64,000 bases of DNA from NCBI RefSeq assembly GCF_963924675.1, contig NC_089227.1, positions 49,470,080 to 49,534,079 of the forward strand. Reading direction: 5' to 3'. Numbering within the stretch: position 1 is the stretch's first letter; each line of letters starts with the position of its first letter. This DNA is from Phocoena phocoena (lineage: Eukaryota; Chordata; Mammalia; Artiodactyla; Phocoenidae). Of this stretch, positions 34,850-47,080 are shown piece by piece. The position numbers and the translations under genes were made by a program. Under the pieces are notes generated by a model that worked only from the letters and a program-made list of their open reading frames with translations, was not told the DNA's origin and ran no database searches.

Positions 34850-37145
34850 ATCTAAACTTTCTTCTATGCCATATATTTATGTAATCATAATCAATTTATA
34901 GTATTGTTTTTAAGTTTTAAATTTTTAAATGAATAGTGCCATATTATAGATACTTTCCAACTCAGTCTTATCATGCATTAACAAATTTTGGAGATTTATA
35001 CATGTAGGTCTAGTTCATCCATCTTAATTGTATGTAATGTTAAATTGTATCAGTATCTCACAATATATTTATCTTTCCTCTGGCTGTTGGGCATTTGAAT
35101 CTTTTCTTGTTCTTCACTGGAACAATAAATATTCTCTTTTTTTTTTTTCATGAACTTGTGTGAGAGTTTCTCTATGGTATAAACCTAGAAACTGAAAATC
35201 AAGCTTAGTGTCAAAGATATTTTCAACTTCTCTACTACTGACTATTTGCTCTCCTTAACAGCTTATATTCCCACCAAGAATCTATGAGCATTTTGTTGCA
35301 CACACTTTTTATATTATTTTTCCTGTATGTGAAATATTATCTTATTGTGTAGTTTTGATATATATTTCCCTGATTACTAGTGACTACAAAATCTTTTCTT
35401 ATGTTTATTGGCCATTCAAATTCTTTCCTCTTTAATTCTTTATATCTTTTGCCTATTTTTCTAACAAGTTATCATTTTGTATTTATTTGTAGGCACTCTT
35501 TACAGACTGGATATTAATCCTTTATTGATTTTATAATCCTATATTGATTATATCACTTGTGTTGGTATCTTCTGATACAAGAGTTTTTTAATGTAAAAAA
35601 TATATATTTTATTATTTTCCTTTATGGTTTGTGTTCTTCCACCTGTGGCAAAAATTCTTTTTCAAATCTGAAGTTTTAAGTATATTTTTCTAAAATTTTT
35701 TCATTTCATATTTAGGATCTTAATTCAACTGGATGGTGTTTCATCAATTTCACCATATAATTCAGCTTTTGCTCTATGTATTTCAAGGTTATGTTGTTAG
35801 ATACCCACAAATTTATTTTTATATTTTCTTGGTAGAATGTTCTTTATTGCTATCAAAGTTTTTTGTCTTTTATTCTATTTTACTTTGTTTTATATTAACA
35901 TTGATATACCCTTTGGTTATTTGCCTGATGTATTTTTCAATACTTTATTTTAAATCTCTTTGTGCTATTTTTATTTTAGTTGGGTCTTTTGTAAGCTGCA
36001 TATATTCAACATGATAGACTGAATTTCAATAAGTGAGTATAATCTATTTACATTCATTGTGATTACTATATATTTGAATTCTTTTTCTTTTATATTTCCT
36101 TCATATATTTTTGGATTCCCATACTTTTCCTTTGTTTCTTTTGTTTGTTTGTTTTTATGCCCCCCATTAAGTTGATAAAGTTTTCTGCATTTTCTTATAT
36201 CCTCAGTTCTCATGGAAGCTCTAGAATATATTTCTCTACCCTTTGTAGTACCCTATATTTTTAAAATTAATTTTATTTCAAAATCTGAAGTTAACATATA
36301 TCTTTATAGTCCTCTCCGAAAAATACAGTGCCTTAATATTCTCTCATCAGAACACACATGCGTGCAGACACGCATATACACACACTTTGTTATTGCTGGT
36401 TAGTTTTAGTTAGAGAATTAAATTTTCAGTATATTTTATCAATTTGTGTGCCTCCATATTTTCCTTAATGTCCTATGTGCCTCTAACTTTTTAAGTCATG
36501 TGTCTTCCCTCTAGGCTCACTTCTCTTATTAAAATTCATCCTGTAATCACTTTTTCAATTAGAATCAATTAGTGATAAACCCTCTAGAAATTTATATCTC
36601 TGAAAATGTCTTAATTTAATTTTACCTTGGAATTATGGTTTACCTGAGTGTAAGTTTCCAGGCTGATGCATATTTTCTCTCAAAGTATTGAATATATTAT
36701 CCATCGTCGTTTTTCATCAGCTGTTTCTAATGAGAATTCTGTCCCCAGTCTTGTAGATTATATGGGGTGTTTTCTTTGGGGGTTTAAATTTTTCTTTATA
36801 CTTGATATCTTTCAGTTTCATTATGCTATGTGTAGCTATAAATTTATTTTTATTTCTTCTGCTTTTATTTGTTATTTTTTCTCTATTTTCAACCAAAGAA
36901 TTCATGTTTTTCTTCAATTCTGAAAAGCATCTGCCATTATTGCAATAAATATTATTGGCTCTCTTCACTTTTTCTGAAACAACCATCAGACATTTGGTGA
37001 AGTCTCTCAAAATCTTCACCATATATTTTAATGGTTCTTTCATATATTTTTATTTTTTTCTTTGGGCTTAATTTGGGTATATTCCTCAGAAGTATCTTTC
37101 AACAGACAAATTTTCTATTTTACTATAATCAGATTTTATCATTAC
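34850..37145 (-). mobile_element. Ancient L1 fragments, reverse strand
   Basis: The T-rich sequence contains the complement of old L1 3' UTR/ORF2 end ('actctttacagactggatat', 'cttgtgtgagagtttctcta') and, towards 36000-37040, further L1-like low-identity text. Boundaries between separate insertions cannot be set by eye. Open frames here have no recognisable product. Confidence 0.5.
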
Positions 37146-37355
37146 TTTTTTTTTTTTTTTTGCGGTATGTGGGCCTCTCACTGTTGTGGCCTCTCCCATT
37201 GCAGAGCACAGGCTCTGGACACGCAGGCTCAGCGGCCATGGCTCACGGTCCCAGCCGCTCCGCGGCATGTGGGATCTTCCCGGACTGGGGCATGAGCCCA
37301 TGTCCCCTGCATCGGCAGGTGGACTCTCAACCACTGCCACCACCAAGGAAGCCCC
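37146..37355 (-). mobile_element. CHR-type SINE, short form, reverse strand
   Basis: A T16 tract precedes 'gcggtatgtgggcctctcac' and the element ends 'accaaggaagcccc', the complement of the SINE head. It sits exactly at the left edge of the reverse-strand L1, so it may mark or have taken part in that break. Confidence 0.92.
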
Positions 37356-40300
37356 TCCTGCCCATTTTTTAACTGGATTGTTTGTTTTTTTGATATTGAG
37401 CTCCATGAGCTGTTTGTATATTTTGGAGATTACTCCTCTGTCTGTTGTTTCATTTGCAAATATATTCTCCCATTCTGAGGGTTGTCTTTTTCTCTTTTTT
37501 ATGGTTTCCTTGCTGTGCAAAAGCTTTTAAGTGTAATTAAGTCCCATTTGTTTATTTTTGTTTTTATTTCCGTTACTCTAGGAGGTGAGTCAAAAAAAGA
37601 TCTTGCTGTGGCTTATGTCAAAGAGTGTTTTTCCTATGTTTTCCTCTAAGTTTTATACTGTCAGGTCTTACAATTAGGTCATTAATCCATTGGGAGTTTA
37701 TTTTTGTGTATGGTGTTAGGTAGTGTTCTAATTTCATTCTGTTACATATAGCTGTCCAGTTTTCCCAGCACCACTTATTGAAGAGGCTGCCTTTCTCCAT
37801 TGTATGTTCTTGCCTCCTTTGTCGTAAATTAGGTGCCCATATGTGCATGGGTTTATCTCTGGGCATTCTATCCTGTACCATTGATCTATATTTCTGTTTT
37901 TGTGCCACTACCATACTGTCTTGATTACTGTAACTTTGTGGTATACTTTGAAGTTAGGGAGACTGATTCCTGCAACTCCGTTTTTCTTTCTCAAGTTGGG
38001 GTCTTTTGTGTTTCCATACGAATTGTAAGATTTTTTGTTCTAATTCTGTGAAGAATGCCATTAGTAGTTTGATAGGGATTGCACTGAATCTGTAGATTGC
38101 TTTGGGTTGTATATTCATTTTCACAATATTGATTCTTCTAATCCAAGAACATGGTATATTTCTCCATCTGTTTATGTCATCTTTGATTTCTTTCATCAGT
38201 GTTTTACAGTTTTCTGAGTACAAGTCTTTTGCCTCCTTAGGCAGGTTTATTCCTACGTATTTAATTCTTTTTGTTGCAATGGTAAATGGGAGTGTTTCCT
38301 TAATTTCTATTTCTGAATTTTCATTGTTGGTGTATAGGAATGCCAGAGATTTCTGTGCATTAATTTTGTATCCTGCAACCTTACCAAATTCACTGATTAG
38401 TTCTAGTAGTTTTCTGGTGGCATCTTAGGATTTTCTATGTATGGTCTCATGTGATTGGCAAACAGTGACAGTTTTATTTCTTCTTTTCCAATTTGGATTC
38501 CTTTTAGTTCTTTTTCTTCTCTGATTGCTGTAGCTGGGACTTCCAAAACTATGTTGAATATCAGTGGCAAGAGTGGACATCCTTGTCTTGTTCCTGATCC
38601 TAGTGGAAATGCTTTCAGTTTTTCACCATTGAGTATGATGCTTGCTGTGTGTTTGTCGTATATGGCCTTTATTATGTTGAGGTAGGTTCCCTCTATGCCC
38701 AATTTCTGGAGAGTTATTATCATAAATGGTGTTGAATTTTGTCAAAAGCTTTTACTGCATCCACTGAGATGATCATACGGTTTTTATTCCTTAATTTGTT
38801 AATGTGGTGTATCACATTGATTGATTTGTGTATATTGAAGAATCCTTGCACTCCGTGGATATATCACACTTGATCATGGTGTATGCTCTTTTTAATGTGC
38901 TGTTGGATTCTGTTTGCTAGTATTTTGTTCACGATTTTTTCATCTATGTTCATCAGTGATATTGGTCTATAATTTTCTTTTTCTGTGATCTCTTTTTCTG
39001 GTTTTGGAATCAGGGTGATGGTGGCTTTGTAGAATGAATTTGGGAGTGTTTCTTCCTCTGCAATATTTTGGAAGAGTTTGTGAAGGAACGGTGTTAGCTG
39101 TTCTCTAAATATTTGAGAGAATTTGCCTGTGAAGCCTTCTGGTTCTGAACTTTTGTTTGTTGGAAGATTTTTAATTATGGTTTCGATTTCATTACTTGTG
39201 ATAGTTCTGCTTATATTTTCTAATTCTTCCTGGTTCAGTCTTGGAAAATTGTACCTTTCCAAGAATGTGTCCATTTCTTCATGGTTGTCCATTTTATTGG
39301 CTTATAGTTGTTTGTAATAGACTCTAATCCTTTGTGTTTCTGCAGTGTCAGTTGTGATTTCTCCTTTTTAATTTCTAATTTTATTGATTTGCGTCTTCTC
39401 CCTTTTTTTTCTTGATGACTCTGGATAAGTATTTATCAATTTTGTTTATCTTTTCAAAGAAGCAGCTTTTATTTTTTTTAGTTATTTATTTTTTTTGCGA
39501 TACACGGGCCTCTCACCACTGCAGCCCCTACCACCATGGAACACAGGCCCCGGATGCGCAGGCTCAGCGGCCATGGCCCACGGGCCCAGCTGCTCTGCGG
39601 CATGCGGGATCCTCCAGACCAGGGCACAAGCCCGTGTCCCCTGCATTGGCAGGCGGACCCTCAACCACTGCACCACGAGGGAAGCCCCCAGCTTTTATTT
39701 TTATTGATCTTTGCTATTGTTTTCTTCATTTCTATTTCATTTATTTCTTCTCTGATCTTTATGATTTCTTACCTTCTACTGACTTTGGGCTTTCTTTGCT
39801 CCTCTTTCTCTAGTTGTTTTAAGTGTAGGGTTAGATTGTTTATTTGATATTTTTCTTGTTTCTTGAGGTGAGATTGTATTGCTATAAACTTCCCTCTTAG
39901 AACTGCTTTTGCTGCATCCCATAGGTTTTGGGTCATAGTGTTTTTGTTGTCATTTATTTTATGTTCTTTAAATTTCTTCTTTGATTTCTTCAGTGATCTC
40001 TTGGTTATTTAGTGGTGCACTGTTTAGCCTCCATGTATTTGTGTTTTTTACATTTTTTTCCTGTTATTGATTTCCAATCTCATTACACTGTTGTCAGAAA
40101 AGATGCTTGATACGATTTCAATTTTCTTAAATTTTCCGAGGCTTGATTTGTGACCCAAGATGTGATCTATCCTGGAGAATGTTCCATGTGCACTTGAGAA
40201 GAAAGTGTATTCTGCCACTTTTGCGTGGAATGTTCTATAAATATCAATTAGATCTATCAGGTCTATTGTGTCATTTAAAGCTTGTGTGTCCTTATTTATT

Positions 40301-40527
40301 TTCTGTTTGGATGATCTGCCCATTGGTGTAAATGGGGTGTTAAAGCTCCCTACTATTATTGTGTTACTGTTGATTTCTCCTTTCATGGTTGTTAGCATTT
40401 GCCTTATGTATTGAAGTACTCCTATGTTGGGTGCATAAACATTTAAAATTGTTATATCTTCTTCTTGGATTGATCCTTTGATCATTATGTAGTGTCCCTG
40501 TTGCAGTCTTTATTTTAAAGTCTATTC
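37356..40527 (-). pseudogene. L1 ORF2 copy (dead), reverse strand, split by a SINE
   Basis: Reading right to left, the copy begins inside the endonuclease domain of ORF2 at 40527 and runs through the reverse transcriptase to near the ORF2 C-terminus at 37356, without a 3' UTR. Recognisable pieces are the endonuclease C-terminal part at 40048-40485 (HGTFSRIDHILGHKSSLGKF), the RT region 38864-39292 ([23 protein letters not shown]) and 38403-38723 ([18 protein letters not shown]). The catalytic FADD position reads FANH. Frameshifts and stops separate the parts, so it cannot make a working protein. Confidence 0.9.
39480..39688 (-). mobile_element. CHR-type SINE, short form, inside L1
   Basis: The poly-T is followed by 'gcgatacacgggcctctcac' and the end is 'cgagggaagcccc'. 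The L1 text 'agcttttattttt' is repeated on both sides (39463 and 39690), giving a target-site duplication and showing that the SINE is younger than the L1. Confidence 0.92.
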
Positions 40528-42569
40528 TAGGGAGGAGCTTCAAGATGGCACAAGTGTAAGACACAGAGATCACCTTCCTCCCCATACATACTTCAGAAAT
40601 ACATCTACTTGTGGAACAACTCCTACAGAACACCTACTGAACGCTGGCAGAAGACCTCAGACCTCCCAAATGGCAGGAAACTCCCCACATACCTGGATAG
40701 GGCAAAAGAAAAAATTAAAAACAGAGACAAAAGAATAGGGACGGGACCTGCACCAGTGGGAGGGAGCTGTGAAGGAGGAAAGGTTTCCACACACTAGAAA
40801 GCCCCTTCGTGGGTGGAGACTGCGAGTGGCGGAGGGGGGAAGCTTTGGAGCCACGGAGGAGAGCGCAGCAACAGGGGTGCAGAGGGCAAAGCGGAGAGAT
40901 TCCCACACAGAGGATAGGTGCCGACCAGCACTCACCAGCCCAAGAGGCTTGTCTGCTCACCCACCGGGATGTGTGGGGGCTGGGAGCTGAGGCTCCGGCT
41001 TCAGTCGTATCCCAGGGAGAGGATGGGGGTTAGCTGCATGAACACAGCCTGAAGGGGGCTAGTGCGCCACAGCTAGCCGGGAAGGAGTCTGGGAAAAGGT
41101 CTGGAACTGCCAAAGAGGCAAGAGACTTTTGCTTGCCTCTTTGTTTTCTGGTGCACGAGGAGAGGGGATTAAGAGCGCTGCTTAAAGGAGCTCCAGAGAT
41201 GGGCGCGAGCCATGGCTATCAGCGCGGACCCCAGAGACGGGCATGAGACGCTAAGTCTGCTGCTGCAGCCACTAAGAAGCCTGTGTACAAGCACAGAGCA
41301 CTACCCACACCTCCCCTCCCGGGAGCCTGTGCAGCCCACCACTGCCAGGGTCCCGGGATCCAGGGACAACTTCCCCAGGAGAACACATAGCGCCTCAGGC
41401 TGGTGCAACACCACACTGGTCTCTGCCGCTGCAGGCTTGCCCTGCACTCCATGCCCCTCCCTCCCCAAGCCTGAGTGAGCCAGAGCCCCCGAAGCAGCTG
41501 CTCCTTTAACCCCATCCTGTCTGAGCAAAGAACAGACACCCTCAGGTGACCTACACGCAGAGGCAGGGCCAAATCCAAAGCTGAATCCCAGGAGCTGTAC
41601 GAACAAAGAAGAGAAAGGGAAATCTCTCCCAGCATCTTTAGGAGCAGCAGATTAAATCTCCACAGTCAACTTGATATACCCTGCATCTGTGGAATACCTG
41701 AATAGACAACGAATCATACCAAATTGAGGAGGTGGACTTTGGGAGCAATGATACATTTTTTTTTCCCTTTTTCTCTTTTTGTGAGTGTGCATGCATATGC
41801 TGCTGTGCGTGATTTTGTCTGTATAGCTTTGCTTTTACCATTTGTCCTAGGGTTCTGTCTGTCTGTTTCTTTGTGGTTTTTTTGTTTTTTTTTAGTATAG
41901 TTTTCAGTGCTTGTTATCATTGGTGTATATCTTTTTTGGTTTGGTTGTTCTCTTCTTTCTTTCCTTATTTTAATTACTTAAAAATTTTTTTAATAATTAT
42001 TTTTTACTTTTTATTTTAATAACTTATTTTATTTTATCTTTTTCTTTCTTTTTTTCTCCCTTTTATTCTGAGCCATGTGGATAACAGGCTCTTGGTGCTC
42101 CAGCCAGGCGTCAGGGCTGTGCCTCTGAGGTGGAGAGCCAAGTTCAGGACACTGGTCCACAAGAGACCTCACAGCTCCATGTAATATTAAACACCAAAAA
42201 TCTCCCAGAGATCTCCATCTCAAAGCCAAGACCCAGCTCCACTCAACGACCAGCAACCTACAGTGCTGGACACCCTATGCCAAACAACTAGCAAGACAGG
42301 AACACAACCCCACCCATTAGCAGAGAGGCTGCCTAAAATCATAATAAGGTCACAGGCACCCCAAAACACACCACCAGATGTGGACCTGCCCACCAGAAAG
42401 ACAAGATCCAGCCTCATCCACCAGAACACAGGCACTAGTCCCCTCCACTAGGAAGCCTACACAACCTACTGAACCAACGTTAGCCAAGGGGGGCAGACAC
42501 CAAAAACAATGGGAATTACACACCTGCAGCCTGTGAAAAGGAGACCCCAAACACAGTAAGTTAAGCAAA

Positions 42570-43454
42570 ATGAGAAGACACGGAAACACACAGCAGATGA
42601 AGGAGCAAGGCAAAACCCCACCAGACCTAATAAATGAAGAGGAAATAGGCAGTCTAACTGAAAAAGAATTCAGAGTAATGATAGTAAAGATGATCCAAAA
42701 TCTTGGAAATAGAATGTAGAAAACACAAGACATGATTAACAAGAACCTAGAAGAAATAAAGAGCAAACAAACAATCATGAACAACACAATAAATGAAATT
42801 AAAAATTCTCTAGAAGGGATCAATAGCAGAATAACTGAGGCAGAAGAATGGATAAGTGACCTGGAAGATGAAATAGTGGACATAACTACTGCAGAGCATA
42901 TTAAAGATAAAAGAATGAAAAGAATTGAGGACAGTCTCAGAGGCCTCTGGGACAATATTAAACGAGCCAATATTCAAATTATAGGGGTCCCAGAAGAAGA
43001 AAAGGAAAAGAAAGGGACTGAGAAAATGTTTGAAGAGATTATAGTTGAAAACTTCCCTAATATGGGTAAGGAAATAGTTAATCAAGTCCAGGAAACACAG
43101 AGACTCTCATACAGGATAAATCCAAGGAGAAACGTGCCAAGACACATATTAATCAAACTATCAAAAATTAAATACAAAGAAAAAATATTAAAAGCAGCAA
43201 GGGAAAAACAACAAATAACACACAAGGGAATCCCCATAAGGTTAACAGCTGATCGTTCAGCAGAAACTCTGCAAGCCAAAAGGGAGTGGCAGGACATATT
43301 TAAAGTAATGAAAGGGAAAAACCTACAACCAAGATTACTCTATCCAGCAAGGATCTCATTCAGATTTGACAGAGAAATTTAAAACTTTACAGAGAAGCAG
43401 AAGCTAAGAGAATTCAGCACAACCAAACCACCTTTACAACAAATGCTAAAGTAA
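42570..43454 (+). pseudogene. L1 ORF1 with two premature stops
   Basis: From ATG at 42570 the frame would give about 294 residues: an acidic and coiled-coil N-terminal half (NEEEIGSLTEKEFRVMIVKM, then LEEIKSKQTIMNNTINEIKN), the RNA-recognition-like centre (NIQIIGVPEEE) and the C-terminal domain (ILKAAREKQQITHKGIPIRL, LYPARISFRFD). TAG at 42717-42719 (codon 50) and TAA at 43380-43382 (codon 271) interrupt it; the natural end is TAA at 43452-43454. ORF1p is the RNA-binding chaperone of the L1 ribonucleoprotein. The frame is otherwise collinear, so decay is modest. Confidence 0.93.
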
Positions 43455-43521
43455 CTTTTCTAGGCAGGAAGCACAAGAGAAGGAAAAGACCTACAATAAC
43501 AAAACCAAAACAATTAAGAAA

Positions 43522-46500
43522 ATGGTAATAGGAACATACATATCAATAATTACCTTAAATATAAATGGATTAAATGCTCCAACCAAAAGACATAGACTGG
43601 CTGAATAGATACAAAAACAAAACCCGTATATATGCTGTCTACAAGAGACCCACTTCAGACCTAGGGACACATACAGACTGAAAGTGAGGGGAAGGAAAAA
43701 GATATTCCATGCAAATGGAAAACAAAAGAAACCTGGAGTAGCAATTCTCATATCAGACAAAATAGACTTTAAAATAAAGACTATTAGAAGAGACAAAGGA
43801 CACTACATAATGATCAAGGGATCAATCCAAGAAGAAGATATAACAATTGTAAATATTTATGCACCCAACATAGGAGCACCTCAATACATAAGGCAAATAC
43901 TAACAGCCATAAAATCGACAGTAACACAATCATTGTATGGGACATTAACACCCCACTTTCACCAATGGACAGATCATCCAAAATGAAAATAAATAAGGAA
44001 ACACAAGCTTTAAATGATACATTAAACAAGATGGACTTAATTGATATTTATAGGACATTCCATCCATAAACAACAGAATACACTTTCTTCTAAAATGCTC
44101 ATGGAACATTCTCCAGGATAGATCATATCTTGGGCCACAAGTCAAGCCTTGGTAAATTTAAGAAAATTGAAATCATATCAAGTATCTTTTCTGACCACAA
44201 CGCGATGAGACTAGATATCAATTACAGGAAAAAATCTGTAAAAAATACAAACACATGGAGGCTAAACAATACATTACTTAATAAGCAAGATATCACTGAA
44301 GAAAACAAAGAGGAATTCAAAAAATACCTAGGAAAAAATGACAATGAAAACACGATGACCCACAACTTATGGGATTCAGCAAAAGCAATTCTAAGAGGAA
44401 AGATTATAGCAATACAATCCTACCTGAAGAAACAAGAAACATCTGAAATAAACAACCTAACCTTACACCTCAAGCAATTAGAGAAAGAAGAACAAAAAAA
44501 CCCCAAAGTTAGCAGAAGGAAAGAAATCATAAAATCAGATCAGAAATAAATGAAAAAGAAATGAAGGAAACGATAGCAAAGATCAGTAAAACTAAAAGCT
44601 TGTTCTTTGAGAAGATAAACAAAATAGATAAACCATTAGCCAGGCTCATCAAGAAAAAAAGGGAGAAGACTCAAATCAATAGAATTAGAACTGAAAAGGG
44701 AGAAGTAACAAACTGACACTGCAGAAATACAAAGGATCATGAGAGATTACTACAAGCAACTCTATGCCAATAAAATGGGCAACCTGGAAGAAATGGACAA
44801 ATTCTTAAAAATGCACAACCTTCCAAGACTGAACCAGGAAGAAATAGAAAATAGGAACAGACCAATCACAAGCACTGAAATTGAAACTGTGATTAAAATT
44901 TTTCCAACAAACGAAAGGCCAGGACCAGATGACTTCACAGGTGAATTCTATCAAACATTTAGAGAAGATATAGCACCTATCCTTCTCAAACTCTTCCAAA
45001 ATATAGCAGAGGAAGGAACACTCCCAAACGCATTCTACGAGGCCACCATCACCCTGATACCAAAACCAGACAAGGATGTCACAAAGAAAGAAAACTACAG
45101 GCCAATATCACTGATGAACATAGATGCAAAAATCCTCAACAAAATACTAGCACACAGGATCCAACAGCACATTAAAAGGATCATACACCATGATCAAATG
45201 GGATTTATCCCAGGAATGCAAGGATTCTTCAGTATATGCAAGTCAATCAATGTGATGAACTGTATTAACAAATTGAAGGAGAAAAACCATCTCAATATAT
45301 CTCAATAAATGCAGAAAAAGCTTTTGACAAAATTCAAAACCCATTTATGATAAAAACCCACCAGAAAGTAGGCAAAGAGAGAACTTACCTCAACATAATA
45401 AAGGCCATATGTGAGAAACCCACAGCCAACATTGTTCTCAATGGTGAAAAACTGAAACCATTTTCTCTAAACTCAGGAACAAGACAAGGTTGCCCACTCT
45501 CACCACTATTATTCAACATAGTTCTGGAAGTTTTAGCCACAGCAATCAGAGAAGAAAAAGAAATAAAGGAATCCAAATTGGAAAAGAAGAAGTAAAGCTG
45601 TCACTGTTTGCAGGTGACATGATACTATATATAGACAATCCTAAAGATGCTACCAGAAAACTACTAGAGCTAATCAATGAATTTGGTAAAGTAGCAGGAT
45701 ACAAAATTAATACACAGAAATCTCTTGCATTCCCATACACTAATGATGAAAAATCTGAAAGTGAAATTAAGAAAACACTCCTATTTGCCATTGCAACAAA
45801 AAGAATAAAATACCTGAGAATAAACCTACCTAAGGAGACAAAAGACCAGTATGCAGAAAATTGTAAGACACTGATGAAAGAAATTAAAAATGATACAAAT
45901 AGATGGAGACATATACCATGTCCTTGGATTGGAAGAATCAACACTGTGAAAATGACTATCCTGCCCAAAGCAATCTACAGATTCAATGCAATCCCTATCA
46001 AACTACCACTGGCATTTTTCACAGAACTAGAACAAAAAATTTGACAATTTGTATGGTAACATAAAGAACCTGAATAGCCAAAGCAATCTTGAGAACGAAA
46101 AGCGGAGCTGGAGGAATTAGGCTCCCGGACTTCAGACAATACTGCAAAGCTACAGTAATCAAGACAGTATGGTACTGGCACAAAAACAGAAATATAGATC
46201 AATGGAACAGGATAGAAAGCCCAGAGATAAACCCATGCACATATGATCACCTTATCTTTGATAAAGGAGGCAAGAATATACAGTGGCAAAAAGACAGCCT
46301 CTTCAATAAGTAGTGCTGGGAAAACTGGACAGCTACGTGTAAAAGAATGAAATTAGAACACTCCCTAACACCATACACAAAAATAAACTCAAAATGGATT
46401 AAAGACCTAAATGTAAGGCCAGACACTATAAAACTCTTAGAGGAAAACATAGGCAGAACACTCTATGACATAAATCACAGCAAGATCCTTTTTGACCCAC

Positions 46501-46545
46501 CTCCTAGAGAAATGGAAATAAAAACAAAGCTAAACAAATGGGACC
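43522..46545 (+). pseudogene. L1 ORF2 (endonuclease/reverse transcriptase), disrupted and C-truncated
   Basis: From ATG at 43522 the start reads MVIGTYISIITLNINGLNAP, the endonuclease N-terminus, but a stop follows after about 28 codons. Later pieces: 43684-43986 (endonuclease), 44130-44549 (FSDHNAMRLDINYRKK), 44739-45308 ([32 protein letters not shown]), 45347-45595 ([19 protein letters not shown]) and 45490-46044. The FADD catalytic motif reads FAGD (in [11 protein letters not shown]), so one metal-binding Asp is lost. The C-terminal zinc-knuckle part is cut off at 46545. It is not functional. Confidence 0.93.
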
Positions 46546-47080
46546 CACCTCTGCAGGAGACCCTCCAACACTAGCAGGTAGGTCTGGTTCAGTCACCTAT
46601 GGTGTCACTGCTCCTTCCTCTGGGCCCTGATGAGCACACTACTTTGTGTGTGCCCTCCAAGAGTGTAGTCTCTGTTTCCCCCAGCTCTGTCAAAGTCCTG
46701 CAATCAAATCCCACTAGCCTTCAAAGTCTGATTCTCTGGGAATTCCTCCTCCTGTTGCCGGACCCCCAGGTTGGGAAGCCTGACATGGGGCTCAGAACCT
46801 TCACTCCAGTGGGTGGACTTCTCTGGTATAATTGTTCTCCAGTTTGTGAGTCATCCACCCAGCGGTTATGGGATTTGATTTTATTGTGATTGCACCCCTC
46901 TTGCCATCTCATTATGGCTTCTCCTTTTTCTTTGGATATGGGGTATCTTTTTTGGTGAGTTCCAGTGTCTTCCTGTCGATGATTGTTCAACAGTTAGTTG
47001 TGATGTTAGTTCAACAGTTAGCTCTCGCAAGAGGAAGTGAGCACACGTCCTTCTACTCTGCCATCTTGAACCAATTTCCC
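46546..47080 (-). mobile_element. L1 5' UTR fragment of another type, reverse strand
   Basis: On the minus strand it begins at about 47080, complement of 'ctctgccatcttgaacc', that is an L1 start 'ggttcaagatggcagag', and continues through 5' UTR to 46546, where it meets the + strand L1 abruptly. The 5' UTR differs from the one at 40.5 kb and resembles the one at 23.4-24.4 kb. Confidence 0.85.

Larger units (their letters stand above)
40528..46545 (+). mobile_element. Nearly complete L1, 3'-truncated, + strand
   Basis: It starts with an L1 5' end ('ggaggagcttcaagatggca'). A CG-richer 5' UTR follows to 42569, then ORF1 (42570-43454), a 67-base inter-ORF gap and ORF2 from 43522. It stops at 'aaacaaatgggaccca' in the ORF2 C-terminal region, so the 3' UTR and A tail are absent. 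Missing a 3' end is unusual for target-primed insertion and points to later rearrangement. Both ORFs carry stops. Confidence 0.92.

Noticed and set aside
40657..41635. Overlapping 60-140 codon frames on both strands
   Set aside because: They lie in the GC-richer L1 5' UTR and match no known domain; open by composition.
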